The notes under the pieces are model-generated. The model saw only the letters and a program-made list of their open reading frames with translations, searched no databases and had not been told where the DNA came from. A stretch of DNA of 12,272 nucleotides, from the NCBI GenBank assembly GCA_018398765.1, contig JAHBMJ010001007.1:32604-44875 (forward strand), written 5' to 3'. Shown here piece after piece: positions 1 to 8,851 of this stretch. This stretch comes from Chromera velia. Taxonomy: Eukaryota; Sar; Chromeraceae. Position numbers and translations under genes: made by a program. Each line of letters opens with the position of its first letter. The first letter of the stretch is position 1.

Positions 1-842
1 AAGTTCTACAGGTCTACCTGGCGTGCGGCTTTGAGCAGGTCAGTCTCGGCCCCCCTGCCTACTTTGTTTATCCATCTGATTTCTGGGTTGAGCATCTCAT
101 GTGTCTTCCTCTGTTTTTGCTTGATCCAAAGACATTCACGAAGAAGCCCTTCCCACTCTTCAAATTGGTTCGTGAATGTTTCAATGGATCTCTGTAAGAC
201 AGTGCTTGAGTGAGTCTTGACAGCGTGAATAGAATGAGCTTAACTTTTCTTTTTCTTTTGAATTTTGTCACTGCTCTTTCTGAGTGAGTGAGTGAGTGAG
301 TGAGTGAGTGATCACATCCAACAGGGACGGCGACAAAGAGGAGGAAAGAGGGAAAGCGAAAGGGGGGGCGGGGGACAGGGGGCGAAGTGCGGAAGAGGTA
401 GGGACTGAGAGAGGGAGGTGGTGATTGAGTAAATAAATGAATGAGTCAGGAAGTGGGGCAGGCAGATTCTGAGTCAATGCCTGAGCGAGGGAATCAGTGA
501 GGGAATGAAAAAGGGAGTTGAGCGACTGAGTGAGGAAATGAGTGAGTGAGTCAACGAGTGTATTTGTGCATGCACGCACGCTTGCTTTAATTCCTGCAGC
601 AAGAGAAGGACCGCCGCGTGGATCCTCTGAAGCTGCTGGAGCAGATCGAAGTGAAGCTGGAAGAACTACTGGCGTCACTTGAAGGTGAGTGAGTGAGTAG
701 GAGACGGGCAGGAGTGAGTGAGTGAGTGACCCTGAGAATCCCTGCATGCATGCAGGAACCTTCCTTTGTTTGTGTCTGTGGATTGGGAATCAATGGGCAA
801 TCTCTGTCTGTCTGTCTGTCTGTCTGTCTTTCTGTCTGTCTT

Positions 843-876
<34 letters not shown>

Positions 877-1555
877 CGCCAAAAGAAGAAAGAAAGAAAC
901 AGAAGAGAATGAAGAAGGAGAAAAAGGGAAAGAAAAGACGATATAGTCTGTCTGTCTGTCTGTCTCAGAAGGGAGAAGAAGAAACATATAGTCTGTCTCA
1001 TGCAAACAATTTTGAGCATTCCATTGAGTGTATTTATTAGGTGTACGTGGTCCGCCTCAGCTCTGCATGTGCAAATGCTTTTCACTCCATTTTGCATGAA
1101 AAAAAAAATCTGTTTATGTGCGTCCGGAAACTTTCCCTATCGACAATCCGAGTTGTCTTCACTGCATCTCTTTCCGCTCACCATCTGTTTGTGTTTATGT
1201 GGGGGTGAAGCGTCCAGTGCTGTCACTTCAAAGTATAAGCAGGCCATTTGTGACTGCCGATGATGCGGCTTCATCAGATCTTGTCTTCCTCTAAAGCATC
1301 ATTCGTCTACGACGTTTTCAATGGTTCACACATTTTCCTCTGCAGACTACCCAGAGAAATTAGTGGAAGAACTTGAGAGAGAGAAGGAACGCGAGAGGCG
1401 AAAGAGAGTTCGAGACGCAAAGATTGCTCTCCAGAACAAGAAGGCGGCAGAGAGGTCAGACTAGATCTAGTACATGTATTCATGTGTAGGACTCCCTCTA
1501 TCTGCCTCTTTCCTCCTTCCACTCGAAGAAAAAAAAGAAACGCAGAATGAGGGAA

Positions 1556-1599
<44 letters not shown>

Positions 1600-2177
1600 A
1601 AGAAAGAAAGACAGACAGACAGACAGACAGACAGAAAGAAAGAAAGAAAGAAAGAAAGAAGCAGGAAGAGACCCCTATCCTTTTTTCACCTCTACAAGCT
1701 GCAGTGAGTACAATCACGCGACGCTGTTCGAATTGTGTTGCCGACTTTTCCTTTTGAATTTAGGTCAGAGCCGTGCTCCGGTTTGGCCTTTAAGAAGAAA
1801 CGTCACGTTATTTTTTCGTGTCGCGCCACAGCTGTTTTCCTGCGTCTTGTCAAATTCATGAACCTCCGTACGCAACTCTTCACACTTTTTTATTCTTGTG
1901 CCTCGCCGCAACTTTTTAACGAGCAACCAGGTAGACGCATAGAAACAACTTTCGTATGCAAGAGACAAGGTGGCTGTGTGGGCGTTCCCGGCTGATTTCT
2001 GTGAATTGTCTCTGCAGGCTTGCTGCCTCTCAAAAGCGTTCCCAAGAGCCTGTCAAGCGGAGGGTGGGGAAACTGATCATGTTCCGTTCCCCTCCGGTGA
2101 AGCAAGAGAGGAAGGTCGTTGTGAGAGACGAGACAGCGGAACTGGCAGAACTCGAGCAGAAGCTGTTCTTTTCCTGA
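1..2177 (+). CDS. CFAP100: CFAP100 (CCDC37/MIA1)-like ciliary protein, 3' part, four exons
   Basis: Exons 1-38, 600-684, 1346-1454 and 2018-2177 (stop TGA 2175-2177) join in frame. Donors are CAG|gtcagt, AAG|gtgagt and GAG|gtcaga; acceptors are cctgcag, ctctgcag and tctgcag. Junction phases are 0, 1 and 2 and agree on both sides. The encoded tail has VYLACGFEQ, then DPLKLLEQIEVKLEELL, then a highly charged helix (EREKERERRKRVRDAK), then GKLIMFRSPPV and a final EQKLFFS. This order (VYxxCGF, a ML/IE helix, a charged R/E/K helix, a basic GKxxxFRSxPP motif, acidic C-terminus ending FF) is what I recall of CFAP100. In Chlamydomonas that protein (MIA1/FAP100) forms a complex with FAP73 and modulates inner-arm dynein on axonemes. 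The N-terminal DUF4200 coiled coil would lie upstream of the window. The gene is 5'-truncated by the window edge only and no frame break is visible. The assignment rests on remembered family features, not a search. Confidence 0.82.
281..310. repeat. (TGAG)n microsatellite in CFAP100-like intron
   Basis: Seven and a half tandem TGAG units. Degenerate GAGT units continue through 422-552. The whole stretch 39-599 is intron between the exons ending at 38 and starting at 600, and I see no other gene in it. Confidence 0.9.
741..756. repeat. 16-bp perfect palindrome CCTGCATGCATGCAGG
   Basis: The 16 bases equal their own reverse complement and contain two overlapping GCATGC sites. It sits in the second CFAP100-like intron, 57 bases after the donor at 685. 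It may be a protein-binding site or part of a genome-wide repeated motif; function is unknown. Confidence 0.85.
803..876. repeat. (CTGT)n microsatellite in intron
   Basis: Tandem CTGT units with two CTTT interruptions, in the intron 685-1345. A shorter pure copy of the same unit lies at 946-965. The intervening 885-940 is purine-rich. Open reading frames across it are repeat artefacts. Confidence 0.92.
946..965. repeat. Second (CTGT)n tract in the same intron
   Basis: About five GTCT/CTGT units, separated from the first tract by about 70 bases of purine-rich sequence. The rest of the intron to 1345 shows no gene. Confidence 0.88.
1549..1660. repeat. Compound (AG)n-(AAAG)n-(ACAG)n-(AAAG)n tract in intron
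   Basis: A polypurine run (1549-1611) of GA dinucleotides followed by AAAG units passes into ACAG units (about 1610-1634) and back to AAAG (1634-1660). It lies in the intron 1455-2017. The sense strand is purine-rich, opposite to the pyrimidine-rich CTGT tract of the preceding intron. I see nothing coding in the rest of this intron. Confidence 0.92.
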
Positions 2178-2332
2178 AACCGCCCTGCAAGACAGAAGAT
2201 CGTGGACAGAGCTCGGATGAAAGCAACACACAAGAGTCTGTCTCTGCATGTGTATTGATTGGCAGGCCCTTCTAGGGTCCGGTGACGCATGCAGGTTCTT
2301 TTGAACCACAGCCATTCAGTTAGGCGGAACAT

Positions 2333-2364
<32 letters not shown>
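2333..2364. repeat. (ATCA)8 tetranucleotide repeat
   Basis: Eight perfect ATCA units about 155 bases after the CFAP100-like stop codon. It is in the probable 3' UTR or just beyond it, and sits immediately before the AT-rich island. Confidence 0.93.
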
Positions 2365-2394
2365 GTTGTTTTGGATCGATGTCGACTTCGATCA

Positions 2395-3025
2395 TGTTGA
2401 AAGCAATAACAATTTTAGTAATGGATTGAGTTGGACAAGTTGAAGGACTGTACAGTTTACAATCAATAATTTTAGAAACATTCATGTTTGGGTGGGTTGT
2501 AGGTCAGTATAAACTCAAAATCATACAGTGTCAGATAATTGGATAAAAGTTACCAAACAACTCTATCTATTAGTAAACCGTGAAAAGAATTAAACATTTC
2601 AATATGGTATTATATCATAAGAGATGCCAAACGATATACATAAGCCTTGAATGGTAAGTAACTCTATTGAAGTAACTTTATAATACTTTACATATAGCTA
2701 GATATATAGGTTTTACCTATATAGCAGCACCTATAAAACGTCTATTGGAACTTAGATTGGAACATAACTTAAAATCATGATACTAATCCTATTACTATGG
2801 TTCCTATCTTATGAGCCGCTACTATTTCCAATATGCACTACCTATTATGCATGTAATTCAAGTTCAAGTTAATTATATGCATGATAAACTAAATAATAAA
2901 TTAATTTTTAGCTTAATCTATGAATTAATTGAAATAGATCGCACTGCACTGCCCTTATATTCCCTTAAGCTTGTTTTAAACACTGTCAGAATCCTGATAA
3001 ACATCCTAGTTCAAGCCTCGTTAAA
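2395..3025. other. AT-rich island, possible organelle-derived insertion
   Basis: Composition changes abruptly from mixed or GC-leaning flanks to strongly AT-rich (15 G/C of 60 in 2581-2640) and returns to normal near 3025. Microsatellites, frequent elsewhere in non-coding DNA here, are absent inside it. No long reading frame crosses it; the longest, 2811-3029, is 72 codons and unrecognised. A hairpin (2703-2723) lies within. It sits between two convergent genes, where an insertion would be tolerated. The base composition would suit a mitochondrial or plastid fragment (NUMT/NUPT). I could not match it to a specific organellar gene, and an AT-rich intergenic spacer remains possible. Confidence 0.55.
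2703..2723. repeat. 8-bp stem-loop in the AT-rich island
   Basis: TATATAGG, loop TTTTA, CCTATATA: a perfect 8-bp inverted repeat with a 5-base loop. It could be a structured organellar RNA remnant or chance in AT-rich DNA. Confidence 0.7.
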
Positions 3026-3145
3026 ATGATTGCTCGGCTGCGGTGCGTGATGCCTTCTTCTCATTGCACGCAAATCCGCCTGACGTACCTCTCCAAGGAC
3101 TTGGACCACCCTGTCTATCGCCACGAGATTGTGTTGATTTGTTGA

Positions 3146-3641
3146 GTCAAAGGAAGCATGCAAGGTCCGGGGAAAACAAAGAACCGGGCAGGCATGCGCA
3201 GACAGAGCGATCGCAGAGTTTTCATTTACACATACACCTTCCCAAGGATCTGCTCGCGTTGTGAATTTGGAAAAGAAAAATATGACTAGACGGGAAGACT
3301 GAAAGACAAATTCACACGACAAAAGACACCACACCTTGTTTCATCATTCTGTCTCCGTACTTCATTTCTTCCTGTTCTACCTGTATGCACACACACAGCT
3401 GTAAAGAAGAGGGGACGCATGTGTAAAGAAAGGAAGAGAGCTACGCACCCTCGATAGAAAAAGAAAGTCCATGCATCCAATTTGCCTCGCTCACTCTCCC
3501 AAAACCTCCCTCGATCTATTTTGTGTCCCTTTTCTTTCGTCCAGAGAGAGAAGAGTTCCTGTCGTGCTCTCAATTCAATTCAATTCAATTCAGCCCTTCT
3601 CCTCATGCATGCAGTTTTCCCCCTCTTTGAACCCTGGACCG
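3146..3641. other. Intergenic region downstream of both convergent genes
   Basis: No recognisable gene. It should contain the 3' UTR of the minus-strand gene (just below 3642) and spacer. It holds a (CAATT)4 repeat at 3571-3592 and GCATGC sites at 3156, 3192 and 3607. Frames on both strands are shadows without recognisable domains. Confidence 0.6.
3571..3592. repeat. (CAATT)4 pentanucleotide repeat
   Basis: Four perfect CAATT units plus CA, about 50 bases beyond the stop codon of the minus-strand gene, so probably in its 3' UTR. Confidence 0.9.
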
Positions 3642-5987
3642 TTACCGGGGGTTAAACAGACGGGCTATGAACCCGCCTCGCCCCCTGTCTGCCGAGTCAG
3701 TCGGTTTGTTCGAGTGCGCGTGCGGGGGCCCGTGACCCATTTGCACCGCCTGCTTCTCTGCCGTGCTGGAGTTCCCGTTTCGCTGCAGTGCACCTGGAAG
3801 CGTCTGTTGGTGGTCAGCCGGGAGGTGCAAAAAACAACCAGCGAGAGGATTTGCATACGGGTCGAGGGCGCTTGAGGGCGGGAGGGCTGCACCCATTTGG
3901 CGGGGCGTGTGCGGAGTTTGGTGGACGTGGTGTTGGGGGGGCACACCAAGAGGACAATGGACAGGCATCATGCCTTCTACACGGGCGGTGGGCAGGAAGC
4001 CCATATTGGGTGGCCATGCATGGGTGGGCGGAATCTGTTCGAATATGGGTGAAGGTCCTGCTGAGGCAGCAGGAGGGACCGCTGGGGGAGGGAGCTGCAG
4101 GTGGTTGTGGTGGGGGAGAGGGTGGGGGTGGGGCCCTTGGGTGTAGAGGTAGTGGGGGTGAGGAGGTGGGGGGTAAGGGTAGTGGGGGCCAGAGGCGCCA
4201 ATGGCCCCCCCAGGCGTGTGTGCAGCCTTGTTGTTGTTGTTGTTGTTGTTGTCTGTGTTTGCAGAGGAGTGAGAGAGGACAGAGTCCCGTTGAGCTCGCA
4301 TGACCTGGGCGTGAGCGTGGACGGCGGCTTGGGTGGGTTGAAGAGGAGTGGCAGGGTTCGGTGGGCCCGGGGTGTGGTGTCGGTTTGGCGTCTGTGCGGG
4401 GTTGAGGGGATGCATGGTGCCGCCTGCGGGGTTTCCTCGATGTGAGTGAGGGGGCAGGGGCGCGTACATGGGGGGTGATTTGAGCTGTGCGTGTGTGAAC
4501 CCCCGGGGGGTCACGGCAGGTCGTGGCGAGGTGACGACAGCGAGCGGTGGACGGATAGGCTGAATTTTCTTTTCCTCTTCTGCCGGTGCATCCACAGGAA
4601 CTTTGGGGTGGGCTGCAGACTCTACGGGTGACCCTTTTTTCTTTTCATCTTTGCGTCTGTGTGACTCGGGAGGAGGGACGTGCCTCTCTCTTCGTGAGTC
4701 GTGTCTCGGAGATGCGAGCAGGGGCACAGACGGTGCGACGTTGGGGTTGGGATCTTTTGGAGACATCGCCCTGTTGGGCAACGGGGGAGGGTGGGGAATG
4801 GGAGTTCTCGGGAGCGTGTCTGCACGTGCCCCTCCCGCGAGAGACCCTCCGGTCGCAACAGCAGAAGCAGAAGCGGTATAAGGTGAAGCTGAAGCAGATG
4901 CGGAGGTTGGAGGGAGCGGGGGGGAAGGGGGCATGGGAGTGGGGGACCTTGGAGAGTGTCGTGGGTGGGGGGGCGGTTTGGGTGCGTCATTCTCCTTCTC
5001 CTTTGTCTCATGAGATAAGGGAACGGGAGTTGGCTTTCTCTGTACCTGTGCCTGTCCTTCCTTTTTCTCTTTTTTATTTGTGGGTTTGGCCTCTGTGCGG
5101 AGTCCCCCCAGACCTAATTCTGGTGTCTGTCTTCCTTCAAGTTGGCCCTCCGCCTCCCTCGAGCAGTCTCCTTGGTTCTGCTGCTGCTGTGAGGCTGCGG
5201 TGCGAGTGTGGACCCAGCGGCCGAATAAATTGAGATGTTGTGAGAGAAAGGGTGCATCTCTGAGCAGTTCGAACGAGTGAATCTCGGTGGCGGCTTCAGA
5301 AAGAGAATTTCGAAGGTCTTTGACTTCTTCGTTCTTCTCCTCCAACCGCCCCTCCAATGCTCTAATCTGCGCCTCAAGTTGCATCAACTGGATCGAATGT
5401 TTTTCCCTTTCCGCCTTCAACTGGCGTTCGTGAGAGAGAGTCTGTCTACGAATCATCACCATTGAAGAGGAGCCAGCCGAATTATTATTGGGCGGACTTT
5501 GAGAGGGCAACACTTGGCCCTCGTGGGACACGCATGCTGCTGCGGTGCTCTCTTTCTCCTCTTCCCCCTGGTCCCCGTCTCTTTCTCCTTCCACCTTCAC
5601 AGGGGCGGTATCTAGGTTTTCTGTCCCCTCTTTTTCTGGCTGCATCTGCTTTTTTTGTTCCTCTTCCTGTACCTCAGGCTGCTCCTTCTGTTCCTGCTGC
5701 ACTTGTGATTCTACACACTCTCCCTCACCACCTTCCCCTCCTTCCCCATCTTCCTGTCCCTCCCCTTCGACTGACGCTTCCACCCTCCCACCAGGAATTG
5801 GCCGCCCGATGCTCTCGAGGTAGCGGTCCACTACCTCCAGAGCGTAGGGCTTTTTCAGGCCGAACCGGCGGTGGTTGTTGCGTGTGACGTCGAACGCCCA
5901 CTGACTCCTGAGGGTCCTCACGACGGTGTCCGTCTCTCTGAATTCGTCGAGAATTGCGCTCTCGGCCTCAGCACGCGCACGCCAGTC
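3642..5987 (-). CDS. Last exon, conserved-looking block plus proline-rich tail
   Basis: 781 codons, uninterrupted. It begins at 5987 with DWRARAEAESAILDEFRETD after a ctttcag acceptor; phase 0 fits the preceding exon ending at 6545. The first about 65 residues (including VRTLRSQWAFDVTRNN and GLKKPYALEVVDRYLESIG) are compact and aromatic, the part most likely to be conserved. An acidic stretch, a coiled coil near 729-794 (HERQLKAEREKHSIQLMQ) and a very long Pro/Ser/His/Arg-rich tail follow. A run of seven Asn is encoded at 4230-4250. The C-terminus reads RGRGGFIARLFNPR. No cleaved-off domain or catalytic motif is visible. Confidence 0.8.
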   Translation of the reverse strand, partial: DWRARAEAESAILDEFRETDTVVRTLRSQWAFDVTRNNHRRFGLKKPYALEVVDRYLESIGRPIPGGRVEASVEGEGQEDGEGGEGGEGECVESQVQQEQKEQPEVQEEEQKKQMQPEKEGTENLDTAPVKVEGERDGDQGEEEKESTAAACVSHEGQVLPSQSPPNNNSAGSSSMVMIRRQTLSHERQLKAEREKHSIQLMQLEAQIRALEGRLEEKNEEVKDLRNSLSEAATEIHSFELLRDAPFLSQHLNLFGRWVHTRTAASQQQQNQGDCSREAEGQLEGRQTPELGLGGLRTEAKPTNKKEKKEGQAQVQRKPTPVPLSHETKEKENDAPKPPPHPRHSPRSPTPMPPSPPLPPTSASASASPYTASASAVATGGSLAGGARADTLPRTPIPHPPPLPNRAMSPKDPNPNVAPSVPLLASPRHDSRRERHVPPPESHRRKDEKKKGSPVESAAHPKVPVDAPAEEEKKIQPIRPPLAVVTSPRPAVTPRGFTHAQLKSPPMYAPLPPHSHRGNPAGGTMHPLNPAQTPNRHHTPGPPNPATPLQPTQAAVHAHAQVMRAQRDSVLSHSSANTDNNNNNNNKAAHTPGGAIGASGPHYPYPPPPHPHYLYTQGPHPHPLPHHNHLQLPPPAVPPAASAGPSPIFEQIPPTHAWPPNMGFLPTARVEGMMPVHCPLGVPPQHHVHQTPHTPRQMGAALPPSSALDPYANPLAGCFLHLPADHQQTLPGALQRNGNSSTAEKQAVQMGHGPPHAHSNKPTDSADRGRGGFIARLFNPR

Positions 5988-6797
5988 CTGAAAGCCGGGG
6001 ACGGAACAGGAATGAATCTATCAATTATGCATGCATCTATCTGCACACACCAGGTAGATCGACCCGCACGTCCATCTATACGCAGCCAGACGATGCACTG
6101 TGTGGCACGAATCATGCAACAGAAGGCGGAGAAAACAGGCAGGGGAGGATGTTGATGCAAAGAGCCTTGGGACAGAGTTGCCTGTGATGCAAACGAAAAG
6201 ACACAGGAAGGCCTGAGGGATCTGGAGAGTGAGCTCGTTGTTGTGGGGGCTCCTAAGGGAGACGGGTGTATGGGTCAGAAAGACCTTCAAGGTCGTGCGG
6301 GAGGGCGCGCATGGCAAGGTGTACGGGGGCCGGGGTCGGAAAGGATCTTTCATGGATAAAAAAATAAAAATACAGAGAGAATGCATCAGCACCCCTTCCC
6401 CTTCCACACTTTCCTCGCCTCGTTGGTTCTCTTCCTGAATGGGAAACGAGAAGAGAGCCCATCCCATCCCCTACCCTCAACGTTCGGTCATTGATTGATT
6501 ACATCGTCAACGGCAGCTGATTTCCCTTGCACCCACCAACCCACCTGCATCTCCACATCTGCAGCTGCAGCCACTGCGTCTGCCTCCTCTGCCTTCGCTT
6601 TCATCTCTGCCGCCTCTGACTCGGCCGTCTCCTGTCTCTTCTGCGCCGCCTCCAGACGACGAGAGAGCTCAGCCACTTCCCCTTGCCGAAGTTTCAAGGA
6701 CTTTTCAAGCCGTAACAGCCGGATGCCGCTCGCACTCTCCCTCTCACGCATTCTCTCATCCTCTGACTGTCTCTCGACAATCATCTGAACACACACA

Positions 6798-6834
<37 letters not shown>

Positions 6835-6963
6835 CGAGACAATGGACACAAAAAGGCAGTGAAAAATGAGGGGTGACGGACTTTATGTTTCTTTTTTGTT
6901 TCCTCTCTTCTTCCGACTGACTGACAGACAAATAGACAGACCGAGAGACAGACAACGCAGCCT

Positions 6964-6995
<32 letters not shown>

Positions 6996-8530
6996 GCCAG
7001 ACCAGCACGAAGGCAGAGAAGACGGACAGGACAGACCGACCTCTTCGGTCGACCTCTCTCCCAGGTGCAGCCACGAGGAGCCTGAAGTCCCCCCTTCCCC
7101 TCCAAGCCGTTCCCTCCCGTCCGTTTCCCTTTCCCTGTCCGTCTCCTTCTCTCCGCACAGAGACGGAGACGGAGACGGGACCCCCGCAGCTGCAGCAGAA
7201 GAGGAAGGTGAAGGGGAGGAACGATACACCCCGACTCCTCCTGCAAGAGAAGGGGGGAGACCCCGGGTCTGATCCTGATCCTGATGCTGCTGCTGTGCAA
7301 AAGGATGGGGCGTCGGGTCCCGTTCCCCCCGAGCACCTGCACCCACCCCTCTGACCACCATTAGATTTTCTCTCTGTTGCTGCCCCCCCGAAAGCGAGTA
7401 CTGGTGCCTCTCCGTGCTGCTGGTCGTGCTGCTGATAGGGTCACGGGGAGACGCAGCCGAGGAGGGCACCTCGACATCTAGGTCGGGATCTTCACCCTCA
7501 AGTTGTCTGCCACCGCTATCCCTCTGGTGGGGGGCTTCTTTGCGAGCAACCCGGTTTCCAAATGAGAACACAGAACTCTTCTCCTCGCTCTCCGGCACCA
7601 AGTCTATACCTTCTCTTTCTCTACCCCCCAAAGACCCACGCTCGGCAGCAGCCTGGTTACGTTTCGGTCGTTCAACCTGAGACGGGGGGGTCTGTGCCTG
7701 CGGAATTATTGGATGGGGAGTAGATCTCTCTTTTTCTTTTTCTTTGTGGACACCCCCTCGGGCTTTCTGCTCCTTTCTGTCCCGCTCCCTCCCCCCCACC
7801 CCTCTGGGGAGAGACACAGACGGGGGACGGAGACAGCTTCCTCCAGCACGAACGGAGGATCGCCCCCCTTGGGAGGGAACAGCCCCGCGAGATCGGGGGC
7901 CGTTTCCCGTAGAGAACCGAACAGGTGTTGTCTTTACGCGTGCGGGGGGGGAGGGGGCAGAGGCGTCGACGGTGGCTGCGCTGATCAGAGTGTGGGCGTC
8001 CCCCCCTGCCAGTGCCCCTCTCTCGGCATGGGTTCCCCTGTGGATGCTGCAAGGAGCACAGACAGGCAGGCAGGCAGAAAGAGATCAAGCAAGGCAAGCG
8101 AACCTGCCTTCGTAGAAATGTGCTCAACTGACAGTCACTTGTGAGTGGCACGATGGCGGTGGATCAGTCAAACTCGAGAAACAAACAGGTTGCACACAGA
8201 AGGAGAGGAAGAATTTGATGTAACCATCACATGAAGGAAGGAAAATCAAATGGACGGATGGATGCCTGGGGGAGGAGAAGGAAGGGATACGACCTTCAAG
8301 CGGGAGGAGATGGCTGTTGAGGGAACGTACGTCGATGTGGAGAAAACTGGTGGAATTAAGGGAAGTTGGAGGACGCACACTCATGGAGAGAGAGAGAGCC
8401 CACCTATGCCTCAAGAGGCCCTCCACCCGGAAGATCGCCTCAAAATCAGCAACCTCGTCCTCCAGAGCGTCCCTGCATGTGTGTGTGCATGCAGGCATCC
8501 AATCGACAGGTATGTGAGAGATGAAGAACT

Positions 8531-8566
<36 letters not shown>

Positions 8567-8728
8567 AAGAATCCTCAGGCAGAGGTACAGAAGATGGGCA
8601 GACCCCCAGGAAAGTGTACAGAGATCTCATATTGCATGCACACCGCGAAGATACAGAGACAAACGACCTCAGGCAGACAGTCAGAGAAAAATACGTGCAT
8701 GAATGCAGGCACAGGGACGCATGCAAAC

Positions 8729-8759
<31 letters not shown>

Positions 8760-8805
8760 AAAGGAGAAAGAGAAAAAGAAAGGAAAAGGAGAAGGAAGGA
8801 AGCAA

Positions 8806-8851
<46 letters not shown>

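Noticed and set aside
268-747. 159-codon minus-strand frame rich in SLTHS repeats
   Set aside because: It is the translation of GAGT microsatellites on the opposite strand of a spliced + gene and crosses the real exon 600-684.
281-965. Tandem repeats considered as a CRISPR array
   Set aside because: Units are 4 bases long without unique spacers: ordinary microsatellites in a eukaryotic intron.
675-1097. Frames with TDRQTDRQ or SVCLSVCL repeats on both strands
   Set aside because: Direct translation of the CTGT/ACAG microsatellite within an intron; no motif.
1474-1861. Frames with RERERERE and RKKERKKE repeats
   Set aside because: Translation of the AG/AAAG/ACAG tract between two well-supported exons.
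3763-5233. Long + strand frames (Gly/Trp/Val-rich) opposite the last exon
   Set aside because: Shadows of the proline-rich minus-strand exon; the coiled coils and acidic block exist only in the minus frame.
5818-5905. Resemblance of GLKKPYALEVVDRYLESIG to the DivIVA-type YxxxxVDxFL pattern
   Set aside because: Only a few residues agree, and the rest of the domain pattern is missing; too weak for a name.
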